A stretch of DNA of 64,000 nt from CBFHSF01 sp965661055 (GCA_965661055.1 CBFICS010000012.1:1-64000), one strand, 5' to 3'; positions 36,193-46,289 are shown, numbered from the stretch's first letter. Program-made: numbers and translations. Notes: a model not told the origin generated them from the letters alone.

Positions 36193-36200
36193 CAAATGTA
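36193..36200 (-). promoter_or_regulatory. -7 box directly before the ATG (possible leaderless message)
   Basis: On the minus strand this reads TACATTTG, a perfect -7 box. The ATG starts 4 bases after it (36188), about where transcription would begin. The rest of the 206-base gap to tadA (36201-36394) shows no ORF or RNA I can support. Confidence 0.5.
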
Positions 36201-36394
36201 AGACAAATCTTTCAATAATTAAAGCCAAGCAACTGTGCATGCATATCACTTGTTGCATAGTAAACGCTATGAATGGGTTTTTGGTTGGCTGATTATCAAA
36301 ATATTGCAAAAATTAACCTCGTCTTAACAGTTTTGAAAGACTTAGTTTTCGCCAATGAATATTGAGTAAACGAATGGAGGACTATTAGAGGAGG

Positions 36395-36841
36395 CTACTT
36401 TCTTTTTTTCTGAAAGAATTCAATTAAAATTTCAGAACATTCTGAATGAGAAACCCCACCAACAATTTCAGTTTTTGGATGCATTTTTCCGCCATTAGAT
36501 AAAAATCCTTTTTTGGGATCATTGGCACCGTAAACCACCTTTCCAATTTGCGACCAATGCAAGGCACCAGAACACATAGTACAAGGCTCAAGGGTAACAT
36601 ATAGGGTACAATCTTTCAGGTATTTAGCTCCCAAGTGATTGGCAGCAGCCGTAATGGCTTGCATTTCTGCATGGGCGGTAACATCGTTTAATCTTTCAGT
36701 AAGATTGTGGGCACGTGCAATAACTTTTTGATTGCAAACAATAACGGCTCCAACAGGAACTTCCCCATCTAATAAACCGTTTTGTGCTTCTTTTAATGCT
36801 TCTCGCATAAAATACTCGTCAGAAAACAACACAATTTCCAT
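36395..36841 (-). CDS. tadA: tRNA-adenosine deaminase / nucleoside deaminase
   Basis: A 148-residue zinc deaminase with HAE (H57, E59) and PCTMC (C87, C90), the full catalytic set. TadA converts adenosine-34 to inosine in tRNA-Arg; a guanine or other nucleoside deaminase is the alternative. Length fits TadA. It is divergent from aspS across 67 bases. Confidence 0.9.
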   Translation of the reverse strand: MEIVLFSDEYFMREALKEAQNGLLDGEVPVGAVIVCNQKVIARAHNLTERLNDVTAHAEMQAITAAANHLGAKYLKDCTLYVTLEPCTMCSGALHWSQIGKVVYGANDPKKGFLSNGGKMHPKTEIVGGVSHSECSEILIEFFQKKRK

Positions 36842-36882
36842 AGTTTGCCTTAAAAAGTATGAGAATCAAGCATATTGATTCG

Positions 36883-36890
36883 TAAATTCG
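36883..36890 (+). promoter_or_regulatory. Possible -7 box of aspS
   Basis: TAAATTCG differs from the TAnnTTTG box at one base and lies 18 bases before the aspS ATG. The surrounding gap is only 67 bases and must hold promoters in both directions. Confidence 0.35.
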
Positions 36891-36908
36891 CCACAAAATT
36901 AGTGGAAA

Positions 36909-38660
36909 ATGTACAGGACACATACGTGTGGTGAGTTAAATATAGAGAAAGTAGGTGAAAAAGTCACCTTAAGTGGTTGGGTTCAAAAAGGCAGAGACCT
37001 AGGCGGAATGACCTTTGTCGACTTGAGAGACCGATTTGGCGTAACCCAGTTAGCCTTTAATGAAGAGGTGAATGCTGATTTGCTAAAAGCAGCAAGAAAG
37101 CTAGGTAGAGAGTTTGTAATTCAAGCGGTAGGTAAGGTGGTTGAACGCTCAAGCAAGAATGCCAAGATTCCTACTGGTGAAATTGAAATTCAAGTGGAGG
37201 AACTTAAAGTATTAAACTCCTGTAAGACTCCGCCTTTTACCATAGAAGACGATACCGATGGGGGTGAGGAGTTGCGAATGAAGTATCGCTACTTAGATAT
37301 TAGAAGAAAGCCTGTAAGAGAGAAATTGTTGCTGAGAAACCGAGTAAATCTAGAGGTGCGAAACTATCTTTCTGAGCTTGGTTTTGTTGATATAGAAACC
37401 CCATTTTTGATTAAATCTACACCAGAAGGTGCAAGAGATTTCGTGGTTCCAAGTAGAATGCACGGAGGAGAGTTTTATGCGCTACCTCAATCACCCCAAA
37501 CTTTTAAGCAATTGCTTATGGTGGGAGGCATGGACAAGTACTTTCAAATAGTAAAGTGTTTTAGAGACGAAGATTTAAGAGCTGATAGACAACCTGAATT
37601 TACCCAGATCGACTGCGAAATGGCTTTTGTTGAACAAGAAGACATTTTAAACACTTTTGAAGGAATGGTTATTCACCTGATTAAAAAGGTGAGAAACATT
37701 GAAATTGATAGCATTCCTAGAATGACGTACGACGAGGCAATGAGAACTTACGGTTCTGATAAGCCTGATATTCGATTTGACATGAAATTTGTTGAATTGA
37801 ATGACCTTGCACAAAACAAGGGTTTTGGAGTATTTGACAATGCAGAATTAGTGGTGGGTATTTCAGTTCCTGGATGTGCCTCCTATTCAAGAAAACAACT
37901 CGACGCCTTAACCAATTTTGTAAAAACCCCTCAAGTTGGGGCAAATGGCCTGGTTTACGTTAAGTACAATGAAGACAATTCTATAAAATCTTCTGTAGAT
38001 AAGTTTTACTCAGAAGAGGATCTTAAAGAATGGTGTGAAAAGTCGGGGACAAAACCTGGAGATCTAATGTTGATTTTAGCCGGGAATAAAGATAAAACCC
38101 GCAAGGCCATGAACGATTTGAGGCTTCATATGGCAGAAGAATTAGGATTAAGAGATCCTAATGTATTTGCTCCACTATGGGTATTAGATTTTCCATTGTT
38201 AGAATGGGATGAAGACTCTGAGAGATACCATGCCATGCACCATCCTTTTACTTCGCCTAAGCCAGAGGATCTTCATTTAATTGATACGGATCCGGGTTCT
38301 ATTAGAGCCAATGCTTATGACATTGTTTTAAATGGAAATGAAATTGGAGGAGGCTCAATTAGAATTTTCGACAAAGATCTTCAAAAGCGAATGTTTGATT
38401 TATTAGGATTCTCTGAAGAGGAGGCGCAAAAACAGTTTGGATTTTTGATGAGTGCCTTTGAATATGGAGCCCCTCCACACGGAGGAATTGCCTTCGGTTT
38501 TGACCGTTTAGTAGCTCTATTGGGAGGTGATGAGGTCATTAGAGATTATATAGCATTTCCTAAAAACAATGCGGGTAGGGATGTGATGATTGATGCACCT
38601 GCTACTATTTCAGAAGATCAGTTAAACGAATTGTCTCTTAAAGTAGAAATTGAAGGTTAA
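36909..38660 (+). CDS. aspS: Aspartyl-tRNA synthetase
   Basis: A 583-residue class II synthetase of the long bacterial type: OB-fold anticodon domain (about 1-105, with GWVQKGRDLGGMTFVDLRDR), catalytic motifs such as FRDEDLRADRQPEFTQID, a GAD insertion domain, and motif 3 GIAFGFDRLVALL near the C-terminus. Length is normal for the family. The ClC gene begins 2 bases after its stop. Confidence 0.96.
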   Translation: MYRTHTCGELNIEKVGEKVTLSGWVQKGRDLGGMTFVDLRDRFGVTQLAFNEEVNADLLKAARKLGREFVIQAVGKVVERSSKNAKIPTGEIEIQVEELKVLNSCKTPPFTIEDDTDGGEELRMKYRYLDIRRKPVREKLLLRNRVNLEVRNYLSELGFVDIETPFLIKSTPEGARDFVVPSRMHGGEFYALPQSPQTFKQLLMVGGMDKYFQIVKCFRDEDLRADRQPEFTQIDCEMAFVEQEDILNTFEGMVIHLIKKVRNIEIDSIPRMTYDEAMRTYGSDKPDIRFDMKFVELNDLAQNKGFGVFDNAELVVGISVPGCASYSRKQLDALTNFVKTPQVGANGLVYVKYNEDNSIKSSVDKFYSEEDLKEWCEKSGTKPGDLMLILAGNKDKTRKAMNDLRLHMAEELGLRDPNVFAPLWVLDFPLLEWDEDSERYHAMHHPFTSPKPEDLHLIDTDPGSIRANAYDIVLNGNEIGGGSIRIFDKDLQKRMFDLLGFSEEEAQKQFGFLMSAFEYGAPPHGGIAFGFDRLVALLGGDEVIRDYIAFPKNNAGRDVMIDAPATISEDQLNELSLKVEIEG

Positions 38661-38662
38661 TC

Positions 38663-40435
38663 ATGGGAAACAAACCCAACAGTCTTTTAGGTAAGTTCCT
38701 TGTCTGGAGGCTTAGACATATTCATCAACGTCAATTTATTTTGATTTTGAGTGTCGTTGTGGGTTTGATTTCAGGATTGGTTGCGGTAACCCTTAAGAAT
38801 ACAACTCATCTTATTCAGCAGTTGGTTCATTCAGATTGGTTTGATGATTTATACAACCCTTTTTATTTCGTCTTTCCGGTAGTAGGTATACTCATTACCG
38901 TTTTGATAAAAAGGGCCTTTAAGAGTAATATTGGTGAAGGCATTCCTTCAACGCTTTATGCAATTTCAAGAAGAAGTGGAATTCTAAGGCCGTTTAAGAT
39001 GTATGCCTCGGTTATTACCAGCATGTTCACCGTTGGTTTTGGTGGGTCCGTAGGACTGGAAGGTCCTACGGTAAGCACAGGGTCTGCTATTGGTTCTAAC
39101 TTGGCTCGTTGGATGCACCTCAATTATAAAAGTAGAACTCTTTTAATTTCTTGCGCTACTGCTGCAGCCATTTCTTCCATTTTTAATGCTCCCATTGCTG
39201 GGATTATTTTTACCATTGAGATTTTTAGCTTAGACCTTACCCTTGCATCATTAATTCCCTTGCTATTAGCATCAGCAACAGGAGCCATGACTTCCTTGTT
39301 TTTACAGGGTTCGGGATATTTGTTCCACTATAATGTAATGGAGAAATTTGAACCTGGTCAGCTTCCTTTTTATGTGTTATTAGGTGTTGGGTGCGCTTTG
39401 GTATCGGTCTACTTTAACAAAGTGTTTTTAGGCCTTGAAGAGTTAATGGCCAAATTTAAAGGTTGGGTAAAACTTATCAGTGGCGGATTTGTGCTTGGTC
39501 TTTTAATTTTCTTGATTCCTCCTCTCTATGGTGAAGGCTATGAAACCATAAATTCACTTTTAAGTGGAGACTTTATGGGGGTTTTAAAAGAGAGTTTCAT
39601 TTTGGAATATTCTAGTTCTGAAACCGTTATTTTAGGGCTATTGCTTGGACTTGGTCTTTTCAAAGTATTTGCGGCTTCTTTGACTTTAAGCTCTGGTGGG
39701 GTTGGGGGTATCTTTGCTCCCTCGCTATACGTTGGGGCTTCTTTTGGGTTTTTCTTTTCAAAAATTTTGAACTCACTTGGGCTTACTAATCTACCCGAAA
39801 GCCAATTTGCCTTGGCAGGAATGGCTGGATTAATGGCGGGGGTACTTCATGCTCCGTTAACAGCAATATTTATGATTGCTGAAATCACCGGAGGTTACTC
39901 AATGTTTCTTCCATTAATGCTCACCTCGGCTGCTAGCTTTTTGGTAACCAGAAGTATGATGCCGCACTCTATTTATACCGTCCAGTTGGCAAAACGTGGA
40001 GACCTATTAACTCATGATAAGGACCACGCAATTTTGACATTAATGAAACTTGATCAGGTCATTGAATGTGATTTCATCAAAGTGAACAGTGAAATGAAGC
40101 TAGGTGATTTAGTAGCTGTATTTAAGAAGAGTAAAAGAAACCTGTTTCCGGTTTTAAACGAAGAAAATGAACTCGTAGGTGTTTTGACCTTAGATCATTT
40201 TAAACAATTGCTTTTTGATCAAACCATGCATGATAAAGTTATGGTTAGAGAGCTGATGATTGCTCCACCAGCTATAATTGACAAGTCTGAAAATATGGAT
40301 TCTGTCTTAGAGAAATTTCAAAATTCTCAGGCGTGGAATTTACCCGTAGTAGACAATGGTTTTTACGTGGGCTTTGTCTCAAAATCTAAATTATTTTCAG
40401 CCTACCGAAGAAAATTAAAAGAAGTTTCTGATTAA
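38663..40435 (+). CDS. ClC family chloride channel/transporter with CBS domains
   Basis: A 590-residue protein: about 12 hydrophobic helices carrying GSVGLEGPT (129-136), with the gating glutamate at 133, and GGVGGIFAPSLYVGA later. Two CBS domains follow (about 465-585) and probably sense nucleotides. It conducts chloride or a similar anion. The C-terminal CBS regions are recognisable from the HFKQLLFD and DNGFYVGFVSKSKL segments. It forms a unit with aspS and the following lipoprotein. Confidence 0.9.
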   Translation: MGNKPNSLLGKFLVWRLRHIHQRQFILILSVVVGLISGLVAVTLKNTTHLIQQLVHSDWFDDLYNPFYFVFPVVGILITVLIKRAFKSNIGEGIPSTLYAISRRSGILRPFKMYASVITSMFTVGFGGSVGLEGPTVSTGSAIGSNLARWMHLNYKSRTLLISCATAAAISSIFNAPIAGIIFTIEIFSLDLTLASLIPLLLASATGAMTSLFLQGSGYLFHYNVMEKFEPGQLPFYVLLGVGCALVSVYFNKVFLGLEELMAKFKGWVKLISGGFVLGLLIFLIPPLYGEGYETINSLLSGDFMGVLKESFILEYSSSETVILGLLLGLGLFKVFAASLTLSSGGVGGIFAPSLYVGASFGFFFSKILNSLGLTNLPESQFALAGMAGLMAGVLHAPLTAIFMIAEITGGYSMFLPLMLTSAASFLVTRSMMPHSIYTVQLAKRGDLLTHDKDHAILTLMKLDQVIECDFIKVNSEMKLGDLVAVFKKSKRNLFPVLNEENELVGVLTLDHFKQLLFDQTMHDKVMVRELMIAPPAIIDKSENMDSVLEKFQNSQAWNLPVVDNGFYVGFVSKSKLFSAYRRKLKEVSD

Positions 40436-40444
40436 CTTTCCAAA

Positions 40445-40855
40445 ATGAAAAAGTTTCAATTTTTCTTGTGGTCTCTTCTTTTGGGTTCTTGTTCAATGTC
40501 TAAAATGGAATATGAACCGATTAATTATGTGAAATGGCATAAGGTTGTTTCAGGAGCTGGTGGTGGAAAGGGATATCAGTTTTATGCTTATTTTTTTAAA
40601 GAGGATCTTGATCCAACCGCCTTTATTGTAAATGATGTGTTTGTTTCAGTGACTTCTACCCGCAGTGGTGATACCACCATTGTTTCTGGATATTACTTTG
40701 AACCTTCTGGTGAAGAACCTGAGTATCCACCTAAACAACCCGTAACCCTTTTTCCTCCTTTCACAAAAGCGATTGTAAACGGATACCTTGACGGAATTCC
40801 CTTTTCTTGGGAAACAGTCAAGTTCGTGGAAATGAAATTACCACCAAATCCTTGA
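40445..40855 (+). CDS. Putative lipoprotein of unknown function
   Basis: A 136-residue protein with a lipoprotein signal: MKKFQFFLWSLLLGSC, cysteine at 16. The mature part is a short beta-rich domain with no motif I recognise (NYVKWHKVVSGAGGGKGYQF near 28-47 is its most distinctive stretch). It follows the ClC gene after 9 bases and is probably cotranscribed. The Pro-rich SGEEPEYPPKQP loop near 99-110 is unusual. Confidence 0.65.
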   Translation: MKKFQFFLWSLLLGSCSMSKMEYEPINYVKWHKVVSGAGGGKGYQFYAYFFKEDLDPTAFIVNDVFVSVTSTRSGDTTIVSGYYFEPSGEEPEYPPKQPVTLFPPFTKAIVNGYLDGIPFSWETVKFVEMKLPPNP

Positions 40856-40884
40856 CAATAAAACCATTGTATTTTCTATCTTCG
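40852..40884 (+). promoter_or_regulatory. Possible promoter of the large T9SS protein
   Basis: A TTG at 40852-40854 and TATCTTCG at 40877-40884, 22 bases apart, resemble the Bacteroidota promoter (one mismatch in the -7 box). The predicted leader to the TTG start at 40985 is about 95 bases. Confidence 0.45.
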
Positions 40885-40984
40885 AACGCCTTGAAATGAT
40901 TCTATAAATGTTACGATGTAGAACATTCCAACTATAAACGTGTTAAATACGTGTATAAGGTATTGACTGTTAAATTTTTTAGGT

Positions 40985-43900
40985 TTGAATTATAAAGTAC
41001 TTTTAACAGGCCTCCTTTTGTGGAGTGCCACATCACTCTTTTCTCAAAATTGGGTTGAGGGTATGCTTGATCCCAATGAGAATTTTTATGAAACTCAAAA
41101 GAATTTTGAGGAGTATTGGAAAGATAAAACCATAGAAAAAGGAAAAGGCTGGAAACAGTTTAAGCGTTGGGAGGCCTTTATGGAACCGCGTGTGGCTCCT
41201 TCAGGCGTGAAACCAAATCCTTCAATGCTTGGAGCTATTGCGTTTTCAAACTCTTTTTCTGCAGCTCCAAATTATGGCGACTTTCAGTTAGAAGGTCCTG
41301 TAAACGGAAATATGTTGGAAGGAATTGGCAGAATCAACTGCGTAACTTTTCACCCACAAAACCCAGATACAATTTATGTAGGTGCCCCATCCGGTGGTTT
41401 TTGGAGATCCTACGATGGAGGAGCCAACTGGGAAACTACCTCAGATGAACTAACAAACCTCGGGGTTTCTGCCATTGCAATAAACCCTAAGAATCCTGAT
41501 ATTATTTATATTGGAACTGGTGATAGAGATGCGGGCGATACCTATACCTATGGGGTTCTAAAATCTACTGATGGAGGAGACACTTGGTCTCCGACAGGTC
41601 TTTCATTGTCAGTTACTACTGCAACCCGCATAGGTGCTTTAGTAGTAAATGAAAACCACCCTGACACCATCGTTGCGGCTACCCGTTTTGGAATTCAGCG
41701 CTCTACTGATGGAGGAGCAACTTGGTCACTCAGACAAGGTGGTGGATTTCACTCAGTAAAAGCAAACCCAAGAAACCCTGAAGTGCTTTATGCTTCAACT
41801 TATACTGGAGTGGCAAAGGTTTATAAATCTACCAATGGTGGAGATACTTGGTTTCAATTAACTTCAGGGTTACCAGGTTCTGGTGTGCGAAGAGCCGAAA
41901 TTGGTATTAGTAAGCATGATACTAGTTACGTATACATTCTATATGGCGCCAATAATAATGGTTTTTATGGGCTCTATAGGTCTATTGATAATGGTCAAAC
42001 ATTTTCATTAAGATCTAGTTCACCAAATCTTTTGGGCTGGGCAGTGTCTGGAAATGACTCAGGTGGACAAGCTTGGTACGATCTTGCTTTAGCCGTAAAT
42101 CCAACAAATAAACACGAACTCTATGTTGGTGGAGTTAATATTTGGAAATCAACTACCGGTGGTACGGGATGGTCAATTGTCGGTCACTGGTACGGAGGTG
42201 GTGGTACTGGGTTTGTTCATGCAGACCAACATTGGTTTGAATTCCAACCAGGTTCAAATAACCTTTGGGTTGGAAATGACGGCGGTATATGGGAAACTAC
42301 TAATAATGGATTGAGCTGGACACCCAAAAACGACGGAATTAATATTACGCAGTATTATAAAATTGGAATCTCTACGGATAACGACTTTAAAATTATTGCA
42401 GGAGCTCAAGACAATGGTACTCACTTAGATAATACAGTGTTCTGGGACAGAGTTCGCGGAGGAGACGGAATGGACTGTGAAATTGATCCGGTAAATAACA
42501 ATATTATGTACTCATCGGTATACTATGGTGACTTTAATAAGAGTACAAATGGAGGGGCTAGCTTTAATGCTAATTTCAACCTTCCGCCTAGCGGTACGGG
42601 TAATTGGGTAACTCCTTTAGTGATTGATCCAAACAACAACTCAACACTTTATGCAGGGTTTTCACGGCTTTGGAAGTCAACGAATCAAGGGGCCTCCTTC
42701 TCAGCCACATCTAGTAACATTACAGGTCAAAACATTGATGTAATTGCTATAGCAAAAGGGAATTCAAACATCATTTATATTGGAATAAATTCAAGCGTCT
42801 ATAAATCAACTAACGGGGGAGCTTCTTGGATAAATGTTACTGGTTCAATATCTAATAATAATGATGTAACAGATATTGCCATTTCACCTACCAATCCAGA
42901 TCATGTGTACATCACAAAATCTGGATATTCATTTGGTGTAAAGGTTTTTGAAACCAATAATGGTGGACTGTCTTGGTCAAATATTTCTAGTAACCTACCA
43001 AATTTACCTGTCAATACTATTGTTTGTCAAGAAGGTACATTTGATGGAGTCTATGTTGGAACAGATATAGGTGTTTACTTTAAAGATGGCAATTCTAACC
43101 AATGGATTAAATACTTTAAAGGTATGCCTAACGTAATTGTTACTGATCTTGAAATAAACTACAATTCTAACAAGATAGTGGCTGGAACCTACGGACGAGG
43201 AGTGTACTCTTCTCCGCTTATTACTGAGTTAGCTGACGTTCCCGTTGCCGATTTCTACGCGACTCCTAACGGTCCATGTAACATTGGTGATACCGTTACT
43301 TTAGTTGATATGTCTCAAAACATACCTTCTTCATGGACTTGGTCAATTTCTCCTTCAACATACACCTATATTAACGGTACGGGTCCAAATGACTTCGCCC
43401 CTCAGGTGGTATTTAATGCAGCAGGAAATTACTCAGTTTCATTAACTGTGGCGAATAACCAAGGATCAGACACTAAAGTTAAAACCAATGCAATCGGTGT
43501 TGGTGGATTTACTCTTCCGTTTATTGAAGATTTTGAAGATTCAACTTCTTTTTTCAGTTGGACGGTCAATAATCCAGACGGAGGAGAAGGTTGGTATTTA
43601 AATTCAAACAATATTTTTAACGGTCCTAATCGCGCAGCGTCGCTTTCGTTTTATAATATTGGGTCAGGTGGATCGGTTGATGAGTTAATCAGTCCTTCTG
43701 TAAATCTATCAAACCATAGTTCACCACAAATGACTTTTGACTTTTCATACAAAGGATCTGGTGGGGCTACAGATTCATTGAAAATCTATATTTCAGATGA
43801 CTGTGGTGTAACTTGGGGCCTTGTAAGCGAAATGGGCGGTTCCGACTTAAGAACGGGTCCTGACCAATCAACGTCATTTGTTCCTGCCTCTAGCACCGAT

Positions 43901-45505
43901 TGGTGTGGTCAGGTAAATTTTGCAAGTTGTGCCAGTATTGATTTGAGCTCATATGCAAACCAGACCATTTTGGTCAAGTTTTCAGGAATTAGAAATTTTG
44001 GTAACAACTTGTTCATTGATAATATTAATATCAGCGGTACTGCAACCGTAAAACCAGTGCCTGATTTTGTGTCAGATACGACTACGTGTTCTGGGGTTCC
44101 TATTCATTTTTATGATGCCTCTTCTATTTCGCCAACCTCATGGCAATGGACGTTTACAGGCGGAACACCTTCAACAAGTACTAATCAGAATCCTGTTGTT
44201 CAATATGCAACCCCTGGAACCTATGCAGTTAAGCTAGTTGTTTCTAATGGCTTTGGATCTGATAGTATTGAAAAGGTGTCTTACATTACAGTTAACCCTG
44301 ATGTTACTCCAACGGTTTCAATTAGTTCTAATCAAGGACTAACCGTTTGTGAAAATTATGGAGTTGATATTGTTTCTACCATAACAAATGAGGGTGCAAG
44401 TCCTCAATATAAGTGGTTAATAAATGGGAATTTAGTTTCTCAGGGTTCAGCTAATCAGACTTTTTATTCGTTGCAGAACGGAGACCAAGTTCAACTGGTG
44501 GTTTACACTTCGGAAGCCTGTGCAACAATAGATTCAGCAATTTCTAACACATTGACCTTTGTGGTTAATCCCCTGCCAACGGTTTCTTTTGGTCAGGTAT
44601 CAGCACTATGTGTTTCAAGTAGTCCTGTTACTTTAAGCCAAGGCTTACCGGTAGGCGGAACTTACTCAGGTCCTGGGGTGGTAGGAAATACTTTTGATCC
44701 ATCATTGGTCGGAAGCGGAAACTATACCATTTGGTATTCGTACACTAACTCCAATGGATGTAAAGATTCAGCATCGGCCTCTGTATTTGTTGATATTCCA
44801 CCAAATGTTTTCTTAACGGGTCCTGGCGTTCTGTGTGACGACCAAGGAACCATTAACGTTGGTGGAGGATTCCCTGGTGGAGGTGATTATTATATTGACG
44901 GATCACTTTCAACAACATTTGATCCTTCAACGCAAGGTGTTGGAAACTATGTTTTAGAATATCACTACAATAACGGAAACTGTGTAGGAATTGCCTATGA
45001 TACCATTTTCGTGACACCTGCAGTTCCACAACCAACGGTTACCGTATCTTGGGGTTCGTTAACTTGTGATCAAGCAGGATATAATTACCAATGGTTAGAT
45101 GGATCAGGTACAGCGATACCTGGTGAGGTTTCACAAGTGTTCTACCCAACAGCACCTGGCACCTACAAGGTTAGAATTAGTAACTCACAAGGTGAGTGTG
45201 ATAAGACGTCAGGTAACTATTCTATTAATAATATTGGAATTAGTGAGTTCGAAAAATCTATTGCCTTTAAACTTTTCCCTAACCCTAATAAAGGTGAATT
45301 TAGAATTCAGCTTATGCAAGAGACTAAGGGCACAGCTTCTTTAGAAATTGTTAATGCCGTAGGTCAATTGCTACACAGCCAAGAAAACGAATTGTCAGGT
45401 GGTCTAAATACCCTTTCAGTTAAGCCGGTATTAACTAGTGGAATTTACTTCTTAACCCTTACCATAGACGGTGAGTCTTTAGTCAGAAAATTCAGGGTTG
45501 AATAA
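40985..45505 (+). CDS. Large T9SS cargo protein with Asp-box and PKD domains
   Basis: A 1506-residue surface protein. Signal peptide MNYKVLLTGLLLWSATSLFSQ, then an Asp-box/VPS10-like propeller (about 90-745) with eleven blades such as STDGGDTW, STNGGASW and TNNGGLSW. A PKD domain (about 755-840), a jelly-roll domain (about 845-1020), another PKD (about 1025-1105), Ig-like regions and a T9SS sorting domain beginning LFPNPNKGEF follow. The start is TTG: an in-frame TGA at 40964 and lack of ATG rule out others. Exported by T9SS and probably attached to the surface or released; adhesion or glycan binding is only a guess. Confidence 0.85.
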   Translation: MNYKVLLTGLLLWSATSLFSQNWVEGMLDPNENFYETQKNFEEYWKDKTIEKGKGWKQFKRWEAFMEPRVAPSGVKPNPSMLGAIAFSNSFSAAPNYGDFQLEGPVNGNMLEGIGRINCVTFHPQNPDTIYVGAPSGGFWRSYDGGANWETTSDELTNLGVSAIAINPKNPDIIYIGTGDRDAGDTYTYGVLKSTDGGDTWSPTGLSLSVTTATRIGALVVNENHPDTIVAATRFGIQRSTDGGATWSLRQGGGFHSVKANPRNPEVLYASTYTGVAKVYKSTNGGDTWFQLTSGLPGSGVRRAEIGISKHDTSYVYILYGANNNGFYGLYRSIDNGQTFSLRSSSPNLLGWAVSGNDSGGQAWYDLALAVNPTNKHELYVGGVNIWKSTTGGTGWSIVGHWYGGGGTGFVHADQHWFEFQPGSNNLWVGNDGGIWETTNNGLSWTPKNDGINITQYYKIGISTDNDFKIIAGAQDNGTHLDNTVFWDRVRGGDGMDCEIDPVNNNIMYSSVYYGDFNKSTNGGASFNANFNLPPSGTGNWVTPLVIDPNNNSTLYAGFSRLWKSTNQGASFSATSSNITGQNIDVIAIAKGNSNIIYIGINSSVYKSTNGGASWINVTGSISNNNDVTDIAISPTNPDHVYITKSGYSFGVKVFETNNGGLSWSNISSNLPNLPVNTIVCQEGTFDGVYVGTDIGVYFKDGNSNQWIKYFKGMPNVIVTDLEINYNSNKIVAGTYGRGVYSSPLITELADVPVADFYATPNGPCNIGDTVTLVDMSQNIPSSWTWSISPSTYTYINGTGPNDFAPQVVFNAAGNYSVSLTVANNQGSDTKVKTNAIGVGGFTLPFIEDFEDSTSFFSWTVNNPDGGEGWYLNSNNIFNGPNRAASLSFYNIGSGGSVDELISPSVNLSNHSSPQMTFDFSYKGSGGATDSLKIYISDDCGVTWGLVSEMGGSDLRTGPDQSTSFVPASSTDWCGQVNFASCASIDLSSYANQTILVKFSGIRNFGNNLFIDNINISGTATVKPVPDFVSDTTTCSGVPIHFYDASSISPTSWQWTFTGGTPSTSTNQNPVVQYATPGTYAVKLVVSNGFGSDSIEKVSYITVNPDVTPTVSISSNQGLTVCENYGVDIVSTITNEGASPQYKWLINGNLVSQGSANQTFYSLQNGDQVQLVVYTSEACATIDSAISNTLTFVVNPLPTVSFGQVSALCVSSSPVTLSQGLPVGGTYSGPGVVGNTFDPSLVGSGNYTIWYSYTNSNGCKDSASASVFVDIPPNVFLTGPGVLCDDQGTINVGGGFPGGGDYYIDGSLSTTFDPSTQGVGNYVLEYHYNNGNCVGIAYDTIFVTPAVPQPTVTVSWGSLTCDQAGYNYQWLDGSGTAIPGEVSQVFYPTAPGTYKVRISNSQGECDKTSGNYSINNIGISEFEKSIAFKLFPNPNKGEFRIQLMQETKGTASLEIVNAVGQLLHSQENELSGGLNTLSVKPVLTSGIYFLTLTIDGESLVRKFRVE

Positions 45506-45522
45506 GATAGATAAGAACAAAC

Positions 45523-45556
45523 AAAAAAGGCGCAACCAACGGTTGCGCCTTTTTTT
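45523..45556. terminator. Bidirectional intrinsic terminator
   Basis: An A-run, GGCGCAACC, a 3-base loop, GGTTGCGCC and a T-run of seven. It separates the convergent T9SS gene and purQ and can end both transcripts. Confidence 0.9.
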
Positions 45557-45577
45557 ATTATTTAAAATAAAAAAGAC

Positions 45578-46270
45578 TTAGGCCTCTTTCATTAAGCTCA
45601 AAATGTTTTTCATCATTTGAAGTCCATCAAGATTGCCAAGATTTTCATCCATTGCTCTTTCTGGGTGTGGCATCATTCCAAATACATTCCCACCTTCATT
45701 ACAGATGCCAGCAATGTTTTGAAGTGAACCATTAGGATTTGATTCTTCGTTAACCTCACCGTTCTCATCACAATACCTAAACATGATAAGATCTTTATCA
45801 TTAAGCATTTTTAGAGTTTCCTCATCAGCATAATAGTTTCCTTCGCCATGTGCTATCGGAATTTTGTATGCTCTGTCTTCTAAGTTGCTAGTCATTACCG
45901 CTTTCTTAGATTCTGGTTTCAAGAAAACGTTTTTACAAATAAATTTGTGAGAATTGTTATGCATTAAAGCTCCTGGAAGTAAATGAGTTTCTGTTAAAAC
46001 TTGAAACCCGTTACAAACTCCAAGCACGTAACCACCATTATTTGCAAACTTAATTACCTCTTCCATAATCGGAGAGAATCTTGCAATTGCACCTGAACGC
46101 AGGTAATCACCATAGCTAAAACCTCCTGGTAAAATTACCATGTCTACCCCTTGAAGGTCACGGTCTTTATGCCAAAGTTCAACAACTTCTTGACCTAGCA
46201 AAGTTTCCCATGCGTAGACCATATCTTGGTCACAATTTGACCCCGGAAAAGTTACAACACCAAATTTCAT
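45578..46270 (-). CDS. purQ: Phosphoribosylformylglycinamidine synthase subunit I
   Basis: A 230-residue glutamine amidotransferase subunit of FGAM synthase in purine synthesis. It releases ammonia from glutamine for the PurL subunit. The catalytic cysteine is at 86 (GVCNGFQ), with His202 and Glu204 in PHPERAM. It stands alone: neither purL nor purS is in the window. It has its own promoter and a terminator. Confidence 0.95.
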   Translation of the reverse strand: MKFGVVTFPGSNCDQDMVYAWETLLGQEVVELWHKDRDLQGVDMVILPGGFSYGDYLRSGAIARFSPIMEEVIKFANNGGYVLGVCNGFQVLTETHLLPGALMHNNSHKFICKNVFLKPESKKAVMTSNLEDRAYKIPIAHGEGNYYADEETLKMLNDKDLIMFRYCDENGEVNEESNPNGSLQNIAGICNEGGNVFGMMPHPERAMDENLGNLDGLQMMKNILSLMKEA

Positions 46271-46289
46271 GTAGTCCTATTTTGTGCGG

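Noticed and set aside
36201..36394. Possible small RNA or ORF between the small membrane protein and tadA.
   Set aside because: No start-stop frame of useful length, no stem with a T-run and no tRNA-like fold were found.
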